Assembly: GCF_051020985.1 (NCBI RefSeq)
Contig: NW_027475138.1
Location: 1,240,001-1,304,000 of the forward strand
Length of the DNA stretch: 64,000 bases
Reading direction: 5' to 3'
Source of the DNA: Nomia melanderi
Taxonomy: Eukaryota > Arthropoda > Insecta > Hymenoptera > Halictidae
Positions 24,471 to 36,911 of this stretch are shown piece after piece (position 1 is the first letter of the stretch; every line of letters begins with the position of its first letter). A program made the translations under genes and the position numbers. The notes under the pieces are model-generated. The model was not told where the DNA came from and made no database searches. It was given only the letters and a program-made list of their open reading frames with translations.

Positions 24471-25885
24471 GGGCCGAGAAAACCACCGTCTCATGGGGCC
24501 GGACACTCAGGGTCAGGGAAAAATCAAAAATATATCTGGTGACATCTCGGGTGCTATTACAGATAGCGCAATAAATCAAAGTGCATTGTCTGGAGGAGGC
24601 CCTGGCGCATGAATCTGGGCAGCGGGAACGACCTCGGACCACCAGGGGCCGAGAAAACCACAGTCTCATGGGGCCGGACACTCAGGGTCAGGGGAAAATC
24701 CAATATATATGTGGTGATATCTCGGGTGCTACTAGATACAGCGCAATAAACCAAAGTGAATTATCTACAGGAGGCCCTGGCGCATGAATCTGGGCAGCGG
24801 GAACGACCTCGGACCACCAGGGGCCGAGAAAACCACAGTCTAATGGGGCCGGACACTCAGGGTCAGGGGAAAATCCAATATATATCTGGTGATATCTCGG
24901 GTGCTATTAGAGATAGCGCAATAAACCAAAGTGAATTATCTGCAGGAGGCCCTGGCGCATGCATCTGTCCAGCGGGAACGACCTCGGACCACCAGGGGCC
25001 GAGAAAACTACAGTCTCATGGGGCCGGACACTCAGGGTCTGGGGAAAATCCAATATATATCTGGTGATATGTCGGGTGCTATTACAGATAGCGCAATAAA
25101 TCAAAGTTCATTGTCTGGAGAAGGCCCTGGCGCATGAATCTGTGCAGCGGGAACGACCTCGGTCCACCAGGGGCCGAGAAAACCACCGTCTCATGGGGCT
25201 GGACACTCAGGGTGAGGGTAATATCCAATATATATCTGGTGATATCTCGGGTGCTATTACAGATAGCGCAATAAATCAAAGTGCATTGTCTGTAGGAGGC
25301 CCTGGCGCATGAATCTGTGCAGCGGGAACGACCTCGGAACACAAGGGGCCGAGAAAACCACCGTCTCATGGGGCAGGACACTCAGGGTCAGTGAAAAATC
25401 CAATATATATCTGGTGATATCTCGGGTGCTATTACACATAGCGCAATAAATCAAAGTGCATTGTCTGTAGGAGACCCTGGCGCATGAACCTCTGCAGCGG
25501 GAACGACCTCGGACCACTAGGGGCCGAGAAAACGACCGTCTCATGGGGCCGGACGCTCAGGGTCAGTGAAAAATCCAATATATATCTGGTGATATCTCGG
25601 GTGCTATTACAGATAGCGCAATAAATCAAAGTGCATTGTCTGTAGGAGGCCCTGGCGCATGAATCTGTGCAGCGGGAACGACCTCGGACCACCAGGGGCC
25701 GAGAAAACCACAGTCTCATGGGGCCGGACACTCAGGGTCAGGGAAAAATCCAATATATATGTGGTGATATCTCGGGTGCTATTACAGATAGCGCAATAAA
25801 TCAAAGTGCATTGTCTGTAGGAGACCCTGGCGCATGAACCTGTGCAGCGGGAACGACCTCGGACCACCAGGGGCCGAGAAAACCA

Positions 25886-28800
25886 CAGTCTCATGGGGCC
25901 GGACACTCAGGGTCAGGGAAAAATAAAATATATATCTGGTGATATCTCGGGCGCTATTACAGATAGCGCAATAAATCAAAGTGCATTGTCTGCAGGAGGC
26001 CCTGGCGCATGCATCTGTGCAGCGGGAACGACCTAGGACCACCAGGGGCCGAGAAAACCACCGTCTCATGGGGCCGGACACTCAGGGTAAGGGAAAAATC
26101 CAATATATATCTGGTGATGTCTCGGGTGCTATTAGAGATAGCGCAATAAACGAAAGTGAATTATCTGCAGGAGGCCCTGGCGCATGAATCTGTGCAGCGG
26201 GAACGACCGCGGACCACCAGGGGCCGAGAAAACCACCGTCTCATGGGGCCGGACACTCAGGGTCAGGGAAAAATCCAATATATATCTGGTGATATCTCGG
26301 GTGCTATTAGAGATAGCGCAATAAACCAAAGTGAGTTATCTGCAGGAGGCCCTGGCGCATGAATCTGTGCAACGGGAACGACCTCGGACCACCAGGGGCC
26401 GAGAAAACCATAGTCTCATGGGGCCGGACACTCAGGGTCAGGGGAAAATCCAATATATATCTGGTGATATCTCGGGTGCTATTAGAGATAGCGCAATAAA
26501 TCAAAGTGCATTGTCTGTAGGAGGCCCTGGCGCATGAATCTGTGCAGCGGGAACGACCTCGGAACACCAGGGACCGAGAAAACCACCGTCTCATGGGGCC
26601 GGACACTCAGGGTCAGTGAAAAATCCAATATATATGTGGTGATATCTCGGGTGCTATTACAGATAGCGCAATAAATCAAAGTGCATTGTCTGTAGGAGAC
26701 CCTGGCGCATGAACCTGTGCAGCGGGAACGACCTCGGACCACCAGGGGCCGAGAAAACCACAGTCTCATGGGGCCGGACGCACAGGGTCAGTGAAAAATC
26801 CAATATATATCTGGTGATATCTCGGGTGCTATTAGAGATAGCGCAATAAACCAAAGTGAATTATCTGCAGGAGGCCCTGGCGCATGAATCTGTGCAACGG
26901 GAACGACCCCGGACCACCAGGGGCCGAGAAAACCACAGTCTCATGGGGCCGGACACTCAGGGTCAGGGGAAAATCCAATATAGATCTGGTGATATCTCGG
27001 GTGCTATTACAGATAGCGCAATAAACCAAAGTGAATTATCTGCAGGAGGCCCTTGCGCATGAATCTGTGCAACGGGAACGTCCTCGGACCACCAGGGGCC
27101 GAGAAAACCACAGTCTCATGGGGCCGGACACTCAGGGTCAGGGGAAAATCCAATATAGATCTGGTGATATCTCGGCTGCTATTACAGATAGCGCAATAAA
27201 TCAAAGTGCATTACCTGTAGGAGGCCCTGGCGCATGAATCTGTGCAGCGGGAACGTCCTCGGACCTCCAGGGGCCGAGACAACGACCGTCTCATGGGGCC
27301 GGACACTCAGGGTCAGGGTAAAATCCAATTTATATCTGGTGATATCTCGGGTGCTATAACAGATAGCGCAATAAATCAAAGTGCATTGTCTGTAGGAGGC
27401 CCTGGCGCATGGATCTGTCCAGCGGGAACGACCTCGGACCACCAGGGGCCGAGAAAAGCACAGTCTCATGGGGCCGGACACTCAGGGTCAGGGTAAAATC
27501 CAATATATATCTGGTGATATCTCGGGTGCTATTAGAGATAGCGCAATAAACCAAAGTGAATTATATGCAGGAGGCCCTGGCGCATGAATCTGTGCAGCGG
27601 GAACGACCGCGGACCACCAGGGGCCGAGAAAAGCACAGTCTCATGGGGCCGGACACTCAGGGTCAGGGGAAAATCCAATATATATCTGGTGATATCTCGG
27701 GTGCTATTAGAGATAGCGCAATAAATCAAAGTGCATTGTCTGTAGGAGGCCCTGGCGCATGAATCTGTGCAGCGGGAACGACCTCGGAACACCAGGGACC
27801 GAGAAAACCACCGTCTCATGGGGCCGGACACTCAGGGTCAGTGAAAAATCCAATATATATGTGGTGATATCTCGGGTGCTATTACAGATAGCGCAATAAA
27901 TCAAAGTGCATTGCCTGTAGGAGACCCTGGCGCATGAACCTGTGCAGCGGGAACGACCTCGGACCACCAGGGGCCGAGAAAACCACAGTCTCATGGGGCC
28001 GGACGCTCAGGGTCAGTGAAAAATCCAATATATATCTGGTGATATCTCGGGTGCTATTAGAGATAGCGCAATAAACCAAAGTGAATTATCTGCAGGAGGC
28101 CCTGGCGCATGAATCTGTGCAACGGGAACGACCCCGGACCACCAGGGGCCGAGAAAACCACAGTCTCATGGGGCCGGACACTCAGGGTCAGGGGAAAATC
28201 CAATATAGATCTGGTGATATCTCGGGTGCTATTACAGATAGCGCAATAAACCAAAGTGAATTATCTGCAGGAGACCCTTGCGCATGAATCTGTGCAACGG
28301 GAACGTCCTCGGACCACCAGGGGCCGAGAAAACCACAGTCTCATGGGGCCGGACACTCAGGGTCAGGGGAAAATCCAATATAGATCTGGTGATATCTCGG
28401 CTGCTATTACACATAGCGCAATAAATCAAAGTGCATTACCTGTAGGAGGCCCTGGCGCATGAATCTGTGCAGCGGGAACGTCCTCGGACCTCCAGGGGCC
28501 GAGACAACGACCGTCTCATGGGGCCGGACACTCAGGGTCAGGGTAAAATCCAATATATATCTGGTGATATCTCGGGTGCTATAACAGATAGCGCAATAAA
28601 TCAAAGTGCATTGTCTGTAGGAGGCCCTGGCGCATGGATCTGTGCAGCGGGAACGACCTCGGACCACCAGGGGCCGAGAAAAGCACAGTCTCATGGGGCC
28701 GGACACTCAGGGTCAGGGTAAAATCCAATATATATCTGGTGATATCTCGGGTGCTATTAGAGATAGCGCAATAAACCAAAGTGAATTATATGCAGGAGGC

Positions 28801-31800
28801 CCTGGCGCATGAATCTGTGCAGCGGGAACGACCGCGGACCACCAGGGGCCGAGAAAACGACCGTCTCATGTGGCCGGACACTCAGGGTCAGTGAAAAATC
28901 CAATATATATCTGCTGATATCTCGGGTGCTATTACAGATAGCGTAATAAAACAAAGTGCATTGTCTGTAGGAGGCCCTGGCGCATGAATCTGTGCAGCGG
29001 GAACGACCTCGGAACATCAGGGGCCGAGAAAACCACAGTCTCATGGGGCCGGACACTCAGGGTCAGGGGAAAATCCAATATATATCTGGTGATATCTCGG
29101 GTGCTATTAGAGATAGCGCAATAAACCAAAGTGAATTATCTGCAGGAGGCCCTGGCGCAGGAATCTGTGCAGCGGGAACGACCTCGGATCACCAGGGGCC
29201 GAGAAAACTACCGTCTCATGGGGCCGGATACTCAGGGTCAGTGAAAAATCCAATATATATCTGCTGATATCTCGGGTGCTATTACAGATAGCGCAATAAA
29301 TCAAAGTGCATTGTCTGTAGGAGGCCCTGGCGCATGAATCTGTGCAGCGGGAACGATCTCGGACCACCAGGGGCCGAGAAAACCACAGTCTCATGGGGCC
29401 GGACACTCAGGGTCAGGGGAAAATCCAATATATATCTGGTGATAACTCGGGTGCTATTAGAGATAGCGCAATAAACCAAAGTGAATTATCTGCAGGAGGC
29501 CCTGGCGCATGATTCTGTGCAGCGGGAACGACCTCGGACCACCAGGGGCCGAGAAAACCACAGTCTCATGGGGCCGGACACTCAGGGTCAGGGGAAAATC
29601 CAATATATATCTGGTGATATCTCGGGTGCTATTGGAGATAGCGCAATAAACCATAGTGAATTATCTGCAGGAGGCCCTGGCGCATGAATGTGTGCAGCGG
29701 GAACGACCTCGGACCACCAGGGGCCGAGAAAACCGCAGTCTCATGGGGCCGGACACTCAGGGTCAGGGGAATATCCAATATATATCTGGTGATATCTCGG
29801 GTGCTATTACAGATAGCGCAATAAATCAAAGGGCATTGTCTGTAGGAGGCCCTGGCGCATGAACCTGTGCAGCGGCAACGACCTCGGACCAACAGGGGCC
29901 GAGAAAACCACAGTCTCATGGGGCCGGACACTCAGGGTCAGGGGAAAATCCAATATATATCTGGTGATATCTCGGGTGCTATTACAGATAGCGCAATAAA
30001 TCAAAGTGCATTGTCTGTAGGAGGCCCTGGCGCATGAATCTGTGCGGCGGGAACGACCTCGGACCCCCAGGGGCCGAGAAAACCACAGTCTCATGGGGCC
30101 GGACACTCAGGGTCAGGAGAAAATCCAATATATATCTGGTGATATCTCGGGTGCTAATAGAGATAGCGCAATAAACCAAAGTGAATTATCTGCAGGAGTC
30201 CCTAGCGCATGAATCTGTGCAGCGGGAACGTCCTCGGGCCTCCAGGGGCCGAGACAACCACCGTCTCATGGGGCCGGACACTCAGGGTCAGCGTAAAATC
30301 CAATATATATCTGGTGATATCTCGGGTGCTATTACAGATAGCGCAATAAACCATAGTGAATTATCTGCAGGAGGCCCTGGCGCATGAATCTGTGCAGCGG
30401 GAACGACCTCGGAGCACCAGGGGCCGAAAAAACCACAGTCTCATGGGGCCGGATACTCTGGGTCAGGGGAAAATCCAATAAAGATCTGGTGATATCTCGG
30501 GTGCTATTACAGATAGCGCAATAAATCAAAGTGCATTGTCTGTAGGAGGCCCTGGCGCATGAATCTGTGCAGCGGGAACGACCTCGGACCACCAGGGGCC
30601 GAGACAACCACCGTCTCATGGGGCCGGACACTCAGGGTCAGGGAAAAATCAAAAATATATCTGGTGACATCTCGGGTGCTATTACAGATAGCGCAATAAA
30701 TCAAAGTGCATTGTCTGGAGGAGGCCCTGGCGCATGAATCTGGGCAGCGGGAACGACCTCGGACCACCAGGGATAAGAAAACCACAGTCTCATGGGGCCG
30801 GACACTCAGGGTCAGGGCAAAATCCAATATATATCTGGTGATATCTCGGGTGCTATTAGAGATAGCGCAATAAACCAAAGTGAATTATATGCAGGAGGCC
30901 CTGGCGCATGAATGTGTGCAGCGGGAACGACCTCGGACCACCAGGGGCCGAGAAAACCACCGTCTCATGGGGCCGGACACTCAGGGTCAGGGAAAAATGC
31001 TATTTATATCTGGTGATATTGTCGGGTGCTATTACAGATAGCGCAATAAATCAAAGTGCATTGTCTGGAGGAGGCCCTGGCGCATGAATCTGGGCAGCGG
31101 GACGACCTCGGACCACCAGGGGCCGAGAAAACCACCGTCTCATGGGGCCGGACACTCAGGGTCAGGGAAAAATCAAAAATATATCTGGTGACATCTCGGG
31201 TGCTATTACAGATAGCGCAATAAATCAAAGTGCATTGTCTGGAGGAGGCCCTGGCGCATGAATCTGGGCAGCGGGAACGACCTCGGACCACCAGGGGCCG
31301 AGAAAACCACAGTCTCATGGGGCCGGACACTCAGGGTCAGGGGAAAATCCAATATATATGTGGTGATATCTCGGGTGCTACTAGATACAGCGCAATAAAC
31401 CAAAGTGAATTATCTACAGGAGGCCCTGGCGCATGAATCTGGGCAGCGGGAACGACCTCGGACCACCAGGGGCCGAGAAAACCACAGTCTAATGGGGCCG
31501 GACACTCAGGGTCAGGGGAAAATCCAATATATATCTGGTGATATCTCGGGTGCTATTAGAGATAGCGCAATAAACCAAAGTGAATTATCTGCAGGAGGCC
31601 CTGGCGCATGCATCTGTCCAGCGGGAACGACCTCGGACCACCAGGGGCCGAGAAAACTACAGTCTCATGGGGCCGGACACTCAGGGTCTGGGGAAAATCC
31701 AATATATATCTGGTGATATGTCGGGTGCTATTACAGATAGCGCAATAAATCAAAGTTCATTGTCTGGAGAAGGCCCTGGCGCATGAATCTGTGCAGCGGG

Positions 31801-32396
31801 AACGACCTCGGTCCACCAGGGGCCGAGAAAACCACCGTCTCATGGGGCTGGACACTCAGGGTGAGGGTAATATCCAATATATATCTGGTGATATCTCGGG
31901 TGCTATTACAGATAGCGCAATAAATCAAAGTGCATTGTCTGTAGGAGGCCCTGGCGCATGAATCTGTGCAGCGGGAACGACCTCGGAACACAAGGGGCCG
32001 AGAAAACCACCGTCTCATGGGGCAGGACACTCAGGGTCAGTGAAAAATCCAATATATATCTGGTGATATCTCGGGTGCTATTACACATAGCGCAATAAAT
32101 CAAAGTGCATTGTCTGTAGGAGACCCTGGCGCATGAACCTCTGCAGCGGGAACGACCTCGGACCACTAGGGGCCGAGAAAACGACCGTCTCATGGGGCCG
32201 GACGCTCAGGGTCAGTGAAAAATCCAATATATATCTGGTGATATCTCGGGTGCTATTACAGATAGCGCAATAAATCAAAGTGCATTGTCTGTAGGAGGCC
32301 CTGGCGCATGAATCTGTGCAGCGGGAACGACCTCGGACCACCAGGGGCCGAGAAAACCACAGTCTCATGGGGCCGGACACTCAGGGTCAGGGAAAA
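25886..32396 (+). repeat. 38-monomer unit, copy 2
   Basis: Virtually identical partner of 19,237-25,747. The 138 bp between the two identical spans (25,748-25,885) are ordinary array sequence that does not match the corresponding part after copy 2. The duplication is therefore either a homology-driven unequal exchange whose ends have since drifted or been converted, or an assembly artefact. Confidence 0.93.
30749..31119 (+). repeat. Second copy of the indel cluster
   Basis: Exact partner of 24,100-24,470, with the same three 1-bp indels near 30,771, 31,019 and 31,101. Sharing three independent indels rules out chance similarity between the two 6.6 kb units. Confidence 0.9.
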
Positions 32397-32931
32397 TCCA
32401 ATATATATCTGGTGATATCTCGGGTGCTATTAGAGATAGCGCAATAAATCAAAGTGCATTGTCTGTAGGAGGCCCTGGCGCATGAACCTGTGCAGCGGGA
32501 ACGACCTCGGACCACCAGGGGCCGAGAAAGCGACCGTCTCATGGGGCCGGACGCTCAGGGTCAGTGAAAAATCCAATATATATCTGGTGATATCTCGGGT
32601 GCTATTACAGATAGCGCAATAAATCAAAGTGCATTGTCTGTAGGAGGCCCTGGCGCATGAATCTGTGAAGCGGCAACGACCTCTGACCACCAGGGGCCGA
32701 GAAAACCACAGTCTCATGGGGCCGGACACTCAGGGTCAGGGGAAAATCCAGTATATATCTGGTGATATCACGGGTGCTATTAGAGATAGCGCAATAAACC
32801 AAAGTGAATTATCTGCAGGAGGCCCTGGCGCATGAATCTGTGCAGCGGGAACGACCTCGGACCACCAGGGGCCGAAAAAACCACAGTCTCATGGGGCCGG
32901 ATACTCAGGGTCAGGGGAAAATCCAATAAAG

Positions 32932-34139
32932 ATCTGGTGATATCTCGGGTGCTATTAGAGATAGCGCAATAAACCAAAGTGAATTATCTGCAGGAGGCCC
33001 TGGCGCATGAATCTGTGCAACGGGAACGACCCCGGACCACCAGGGGCCGAGAAAACCACAGTCTCATGGGGCCGGACACTCAGGGTCAGGGGAAAATCCA
33101 ATATAGATCTGGTGATATCTCGGGTGCTATTACAGATAGCGCAATAAACCAAAGTGAATTATCTGCAGGAGACCCTTGCGCATGAATCTGTGCAACGGGA
33201 ACGTCCTCGGACCACCAGGGGCCGAGAAAACCACAGTCTCATGGGGCCGGACACTCAGGGTCAGGGGAAAATCCAATATAGATCTGGTGATATCTCGGCT
33301 GCTATTACACATAGCGCAATAAATCAAAGTGCATTACCTGTAGGAGGCCCTGGCGCATGAATCTGTGCAGCGGGAACGTCCTCGGACCTCCAGGGGCCGA
33401 GACAACGACCGTCTCATGGGGCCGGACACTCAGGGTCAGGGTAAAATCCAATATATATCTGGTGATATCTCGGGTGCTATAACAGATAGCGCAATAAATC
33501 AAAGTGCATTGTCTGTAGGAGGCCCTGGCGCATGGATCTGTGCAGCGGGAACGACCTCGGACCACCAGGGGCCGAGAAAAGCACAGTCTCATGGAGCCGG
33601 ACACTCAGGGTCAGGGTAAAATCCAATATATATCTGGTGATATCTCGGGTGCTATTAGAGATAGCGCAATAAACCAAAGTGAATTATATGCAGGAGGCCC
33701 TGGCGCATGAATCTGTGCAGCGGGAACGACCGCGGACCACCAGGGGCCGAGAAAACGACCGTCTCATGTGGCCGGACACTCAGGGTCAGTGAAAAATCCA
33801 ATATATATCTGCTGATATCTCGGGTGCTATTACAGATAGCGTAATAAAACAAAGTGCATTGTCTGTAGGAGGCCCTGGCGCATGAATCTGTGCAGCGGGA
33901 ACGACCTCGGAACATCAGGGGCCGAGAAAACCACAGTCTCATGGGGCCGGACACTCAGGGTCAGGGGAAAATCCAATATATATCTGGTGATATCTCGGGT
34001 GCTATTAGAGATAGCGCAATAAACCAAAGTGAATTATCTGCAGGAGGCCCTGGCGCAGGAATCTGTGCAGCGGGAACGACCTCGGATCACCAGGGGCCGA
34101 GAAAACTACCGTCTCATGGGGCCGGATACTCAGGGTCAG
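32932..34139 (+). repeat. Third partial copy of the 38-monomer unit
   Basis: Matches 28,034-29,241 (and 21,385-22,592) at offset 4,898 bp. One substitution was seen: ATGGAGCCGG with A at 33,595, where the older copies have G. The left edge is set by a G/T difference at 32,931/28,033, the right edge by G/T at 34,140/29,242. Confidence 0.9.
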
Positions 34140-34509
34140 GGGAAAATCCAATATATATCTGGTGATATCTCGGGTGCTATTGGAGATAGCGCAATAAACC
34201 ATAGTGAATTATCTGCAGGAGGCCCTGGCGCATGAATGTGTGCAGCGGGAACGACCTCGGACCACCAGGGGCCGAGAAAACCGCAGTCTCATGGGGCCGG
34301 ACACTCAGGGTCAGGGGAATATCCAATATATATCTGGTGATATCTCGGGTGCTATTACAGATAGCGCAATAAATCAAAGGGCATTGTCTGTAGGAGGCCC
34401 TGGCGCATGAACCTGTGCAGCGGCAACGACCTCGGACCAACAGGGGCCGAGAAAACCACAGTCTCATGGGGCCGGACACTCAGGGTCAGGGGAAAATCCA
34501 ATATATATC
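34140..34509 (+). repeat. Fragment joined from further along the unit
   Basis: Matches 29,592-29,961 at offset 4,548 bp, so two monomers (350 bp) of the source have been skipped relative to the preceding fragment. It shares the rare GGGGAATATCC, GCAGCGGCAACG and CCAACAGGGG variants. It ends at C34,510 versus G29,962. Confidence 0.88.
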
Positions 34510-34531
34510 TGCTGATATCTCGGGTGCTATT

Positions 34532-35057
34532 ACAGATAGCGCAATAAATCAAAGTGCATTGTCTGTAGGAGGCCCTGGCGCATGGATCTGTGCAGCGGGA
34601 ACGACCTCGGACCACCAGGGGCCGAGAAAAGCACAGTCTCATGGAGCCGGACACTCAGGGTCAGGGTAAAATCCAATATATATCTGGTGATATCTCGGGT
34701 GCTATTAGAGATAGCGCAATAAACCAAAGTGAATTATATGCAGGAGGCCCTGGCGCATGAATCTGTGCAGCGGGAACGACCGCGGACCACCAGGGGCCGA
34801 GAAAACGACCGTCTCATGTGGCCGGACACTCAGGGTCAGTGAAAAATCCAATATATATCTGCTGATATCTCGGGTGCTATTACAGATAGCGTAATAAAAC
34901 AAAGTGCATTGTCTGTAGGAGGCCCTGGCGCATGAATCTGTGCAGCGGGAACGACCTCGGAACATCAGGGGCCGAGAAAACCACAGTCTCATGGGGCCGG
35001 ACACTCAGGGTCAGGGGAAAATCCAATATATATCTGGTGATATCTCGGGTGCTATTA
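34532..35057 (+). repeat. 1,050-bp-offset copy of 33,482-34,007
   Basis: A local duplication at a six-monomer offset. It carries the same derived A (at 34,645) as 33,595, which the older copies at 20,824, 22,049 and 28,698 lack. It must therefore have been copied from the third partial copy and not directly from the 38-monomer unit. Confidence 0.88.
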
Positions 35058-35367
35058 CAGATAGCGCAATAAATCAATGTGCATTGTCTGTAGGAGGCCC
35101 TGACGCATGAATCTGTGCAGCGGGAACGACCTCGGACCACCAGGGGCCGATAAAACCACCGTCTCATGGGGCCGGACGCTCAGGGTCAGGGGAAAATCCA
35201 ATATATATCTGGTGATATCTCGGGTGCTATTACAGATAGCGCAATAAACCAAAGTGAATTATCTGCAGGAGGCCCTGGCGCATGAATCTGTGCAGCGGGA
35301 ACGACCTCGGGCCACCAGGGGCTGAGAAAACGACCGTCTCATGGGGCCGGACACTCAGGGTCAGTGA

Positions 35368-35717
35368 AAAATCCAGTATATATCTGGTGATATCTCGGGT
35401 GCTATTAGAGATAGCGCAATAAACCAAAGTGAATTATCTGCAGGAGGCGCTGGCGCATGAATCTGTGCAGCGCGAACGTCCTCGGACCTCCAGGGGCCGA
35501 GACAACCACAGTCTCATGGGGCCGGACACTCAGGGTCAGTGAAAAATCCAGTATATATCTGGTGATATCTCGGGTGCTATTAGAGATAGCGCAATAAACC
35601 AAAGTGAATTATCTGCAGGAGGCGCTGGCGCATGAATCTGTGCAGCGGGAACGTCCTCGGACCTCCAGGGGCCGAGACAACCACAGTCTCATGGGGCCGG
35701 ACACTCAGGGTCAGGGG
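35368..35717 (+). repeat. Two adjacent near-identical monomers
   Basis: Monomers 35,368-35,542 and 35,543-35,717 share CCAGTATATATC, GAGGCGCTGG, GTCCTCGGACCTCC and GAGACAACC. They differ mainly at GCGCGAACG versus GCGGGAACG and at the last bases. This is a recent single-monomer (175-bp) duplication. The same monomer type also occurs near 37,290 and 38,165. Confidence 0.82.
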
Positions 35718-36911
35718 AAAATCCAATATATATCTGGTGATATCTCGGGTGCTATTAGAGATAGCGCAATAAACCAAAGTGAATTATCTGCAGTAGGCCC
35801 TGGCGCATGCATCTGTGCAGCGGGAACGACCTCGGACAACCAGGGGCCGAGAAAGCCACAGTCTCATGGGGCTGGACACTCAGGGTTAGGGAAAAATCCA
35901 ATATATATCTGGTGATATCTCGGGTGCTATTACAGATAGTACAATAAATCAAAGTGCACTGTCTGTAGGAGGCCCTGGCGCATGAATCTGTGCAGCGGGA
36001 ACGACCTCGGACCACCAGGGGCCGAGAAAACCACCGTCTCATGGGGACGGACACTCAGGGTCTGGCGAAAATCCACTATATATCTGGTGATATCTCGGGT
36101 GCTATTAGAGATAGCGCAATAAACCAAACTGCATTGTCTGTAGGAGGCCCTGGCGCATGAATCTGTGCAGCGGGAGCAACCTCTGACCACAAGGGGCCGA
36201 GAAAACCACCGTCTCATGGGGCCGGACACTCAGGGTCGAGTAAAAATCCAATATATATCTGGTGATATCTCGGGTGCTAATAGAGATAGCGCGATAAACC
36301 AAAGTGAATTATCTGCAGGAGGCCCTGGCGCATGCATCTGTGCAGCGGGAACGACCTCGGACCACCAGGGGCCGAGAAAATCACCGTCTCATGGGGACGG
36401 GCACTCAGGGTCAGTGAAAAATCCAATATATATCTGGTGATATCTCGGGTGCTATTACAGATAGCGCAATAAATCAAAGTGCATTGTCTGTAGGAGGCCC
36501 TGGCGCATCAATCTGTGCAGCGGGAACGACCTCGGACCACCAGCGGCCGAGAAAACCACAGTCTCATGGGGCCGGACACTCAGGGTCAGGGGAAAATCCA
36601 ATATATATTTGGTGATATCTCGGGTGCTATTAGAGATAGCGCAATAAACCAAAGTGAATTATCTGCAGGAGGCCCTGGCGCATGAATCTGTGCAGCGGGA
36701 ACGACCTCGGACCACCAGGGGCCGAAAAAACCACAGTCTCATGGGGCCGGACACTCATGGTCAGGGTAAAATCCAATATATATCTGGTGATATCTCGGGT
36801 GCTATTACAGATAGCGCAATAAATCAAAGTGCCTTATCTGTAGGAGGGCCTAGCGCATGAATCTGTGCAGCGGGATCGACCTCGGACCACCAGGGGCCGA
36901 GAAAACCACCG

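Larger units (their letters stand above)
19237..25747 (+). repeat. 38-monomer unit, copy 1 (6,511 bp identical span)
   Basis: Matches 25,886-32,396 at a constant 6,649-bp offset, which is 38 monomers minus 1 bp. I compared the translated frames on both strands through the span and found no difference. Rare variants are shared, including GATAACTCGG, CAGGGATAAG, GATATTGTCGG and GCGGGACGACC. The left limit is a G/A difference at 19,236/25,885. The right limit is a 1-bp deletion in copy 2 at 32,396-32,397. Confidence 0.93.
32397..35057 (+). repeat. Array domain IV: mosaic of pieces of the 38-monomer unit
   Basis: Begins after the 1-bp deletion that ends copy 2. About three local monomers (to 32,931) are followed by three fragments copied from the unit in a new order (listed separately). 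All joins are in monomer register. Confidence 0.85.

Noticed and set aside
25748..25885. Unique spacer between the two 6.5 kb units
   Set aside because: These 138 bp are ordinary satellite sequence in normal phase and match other monomers.
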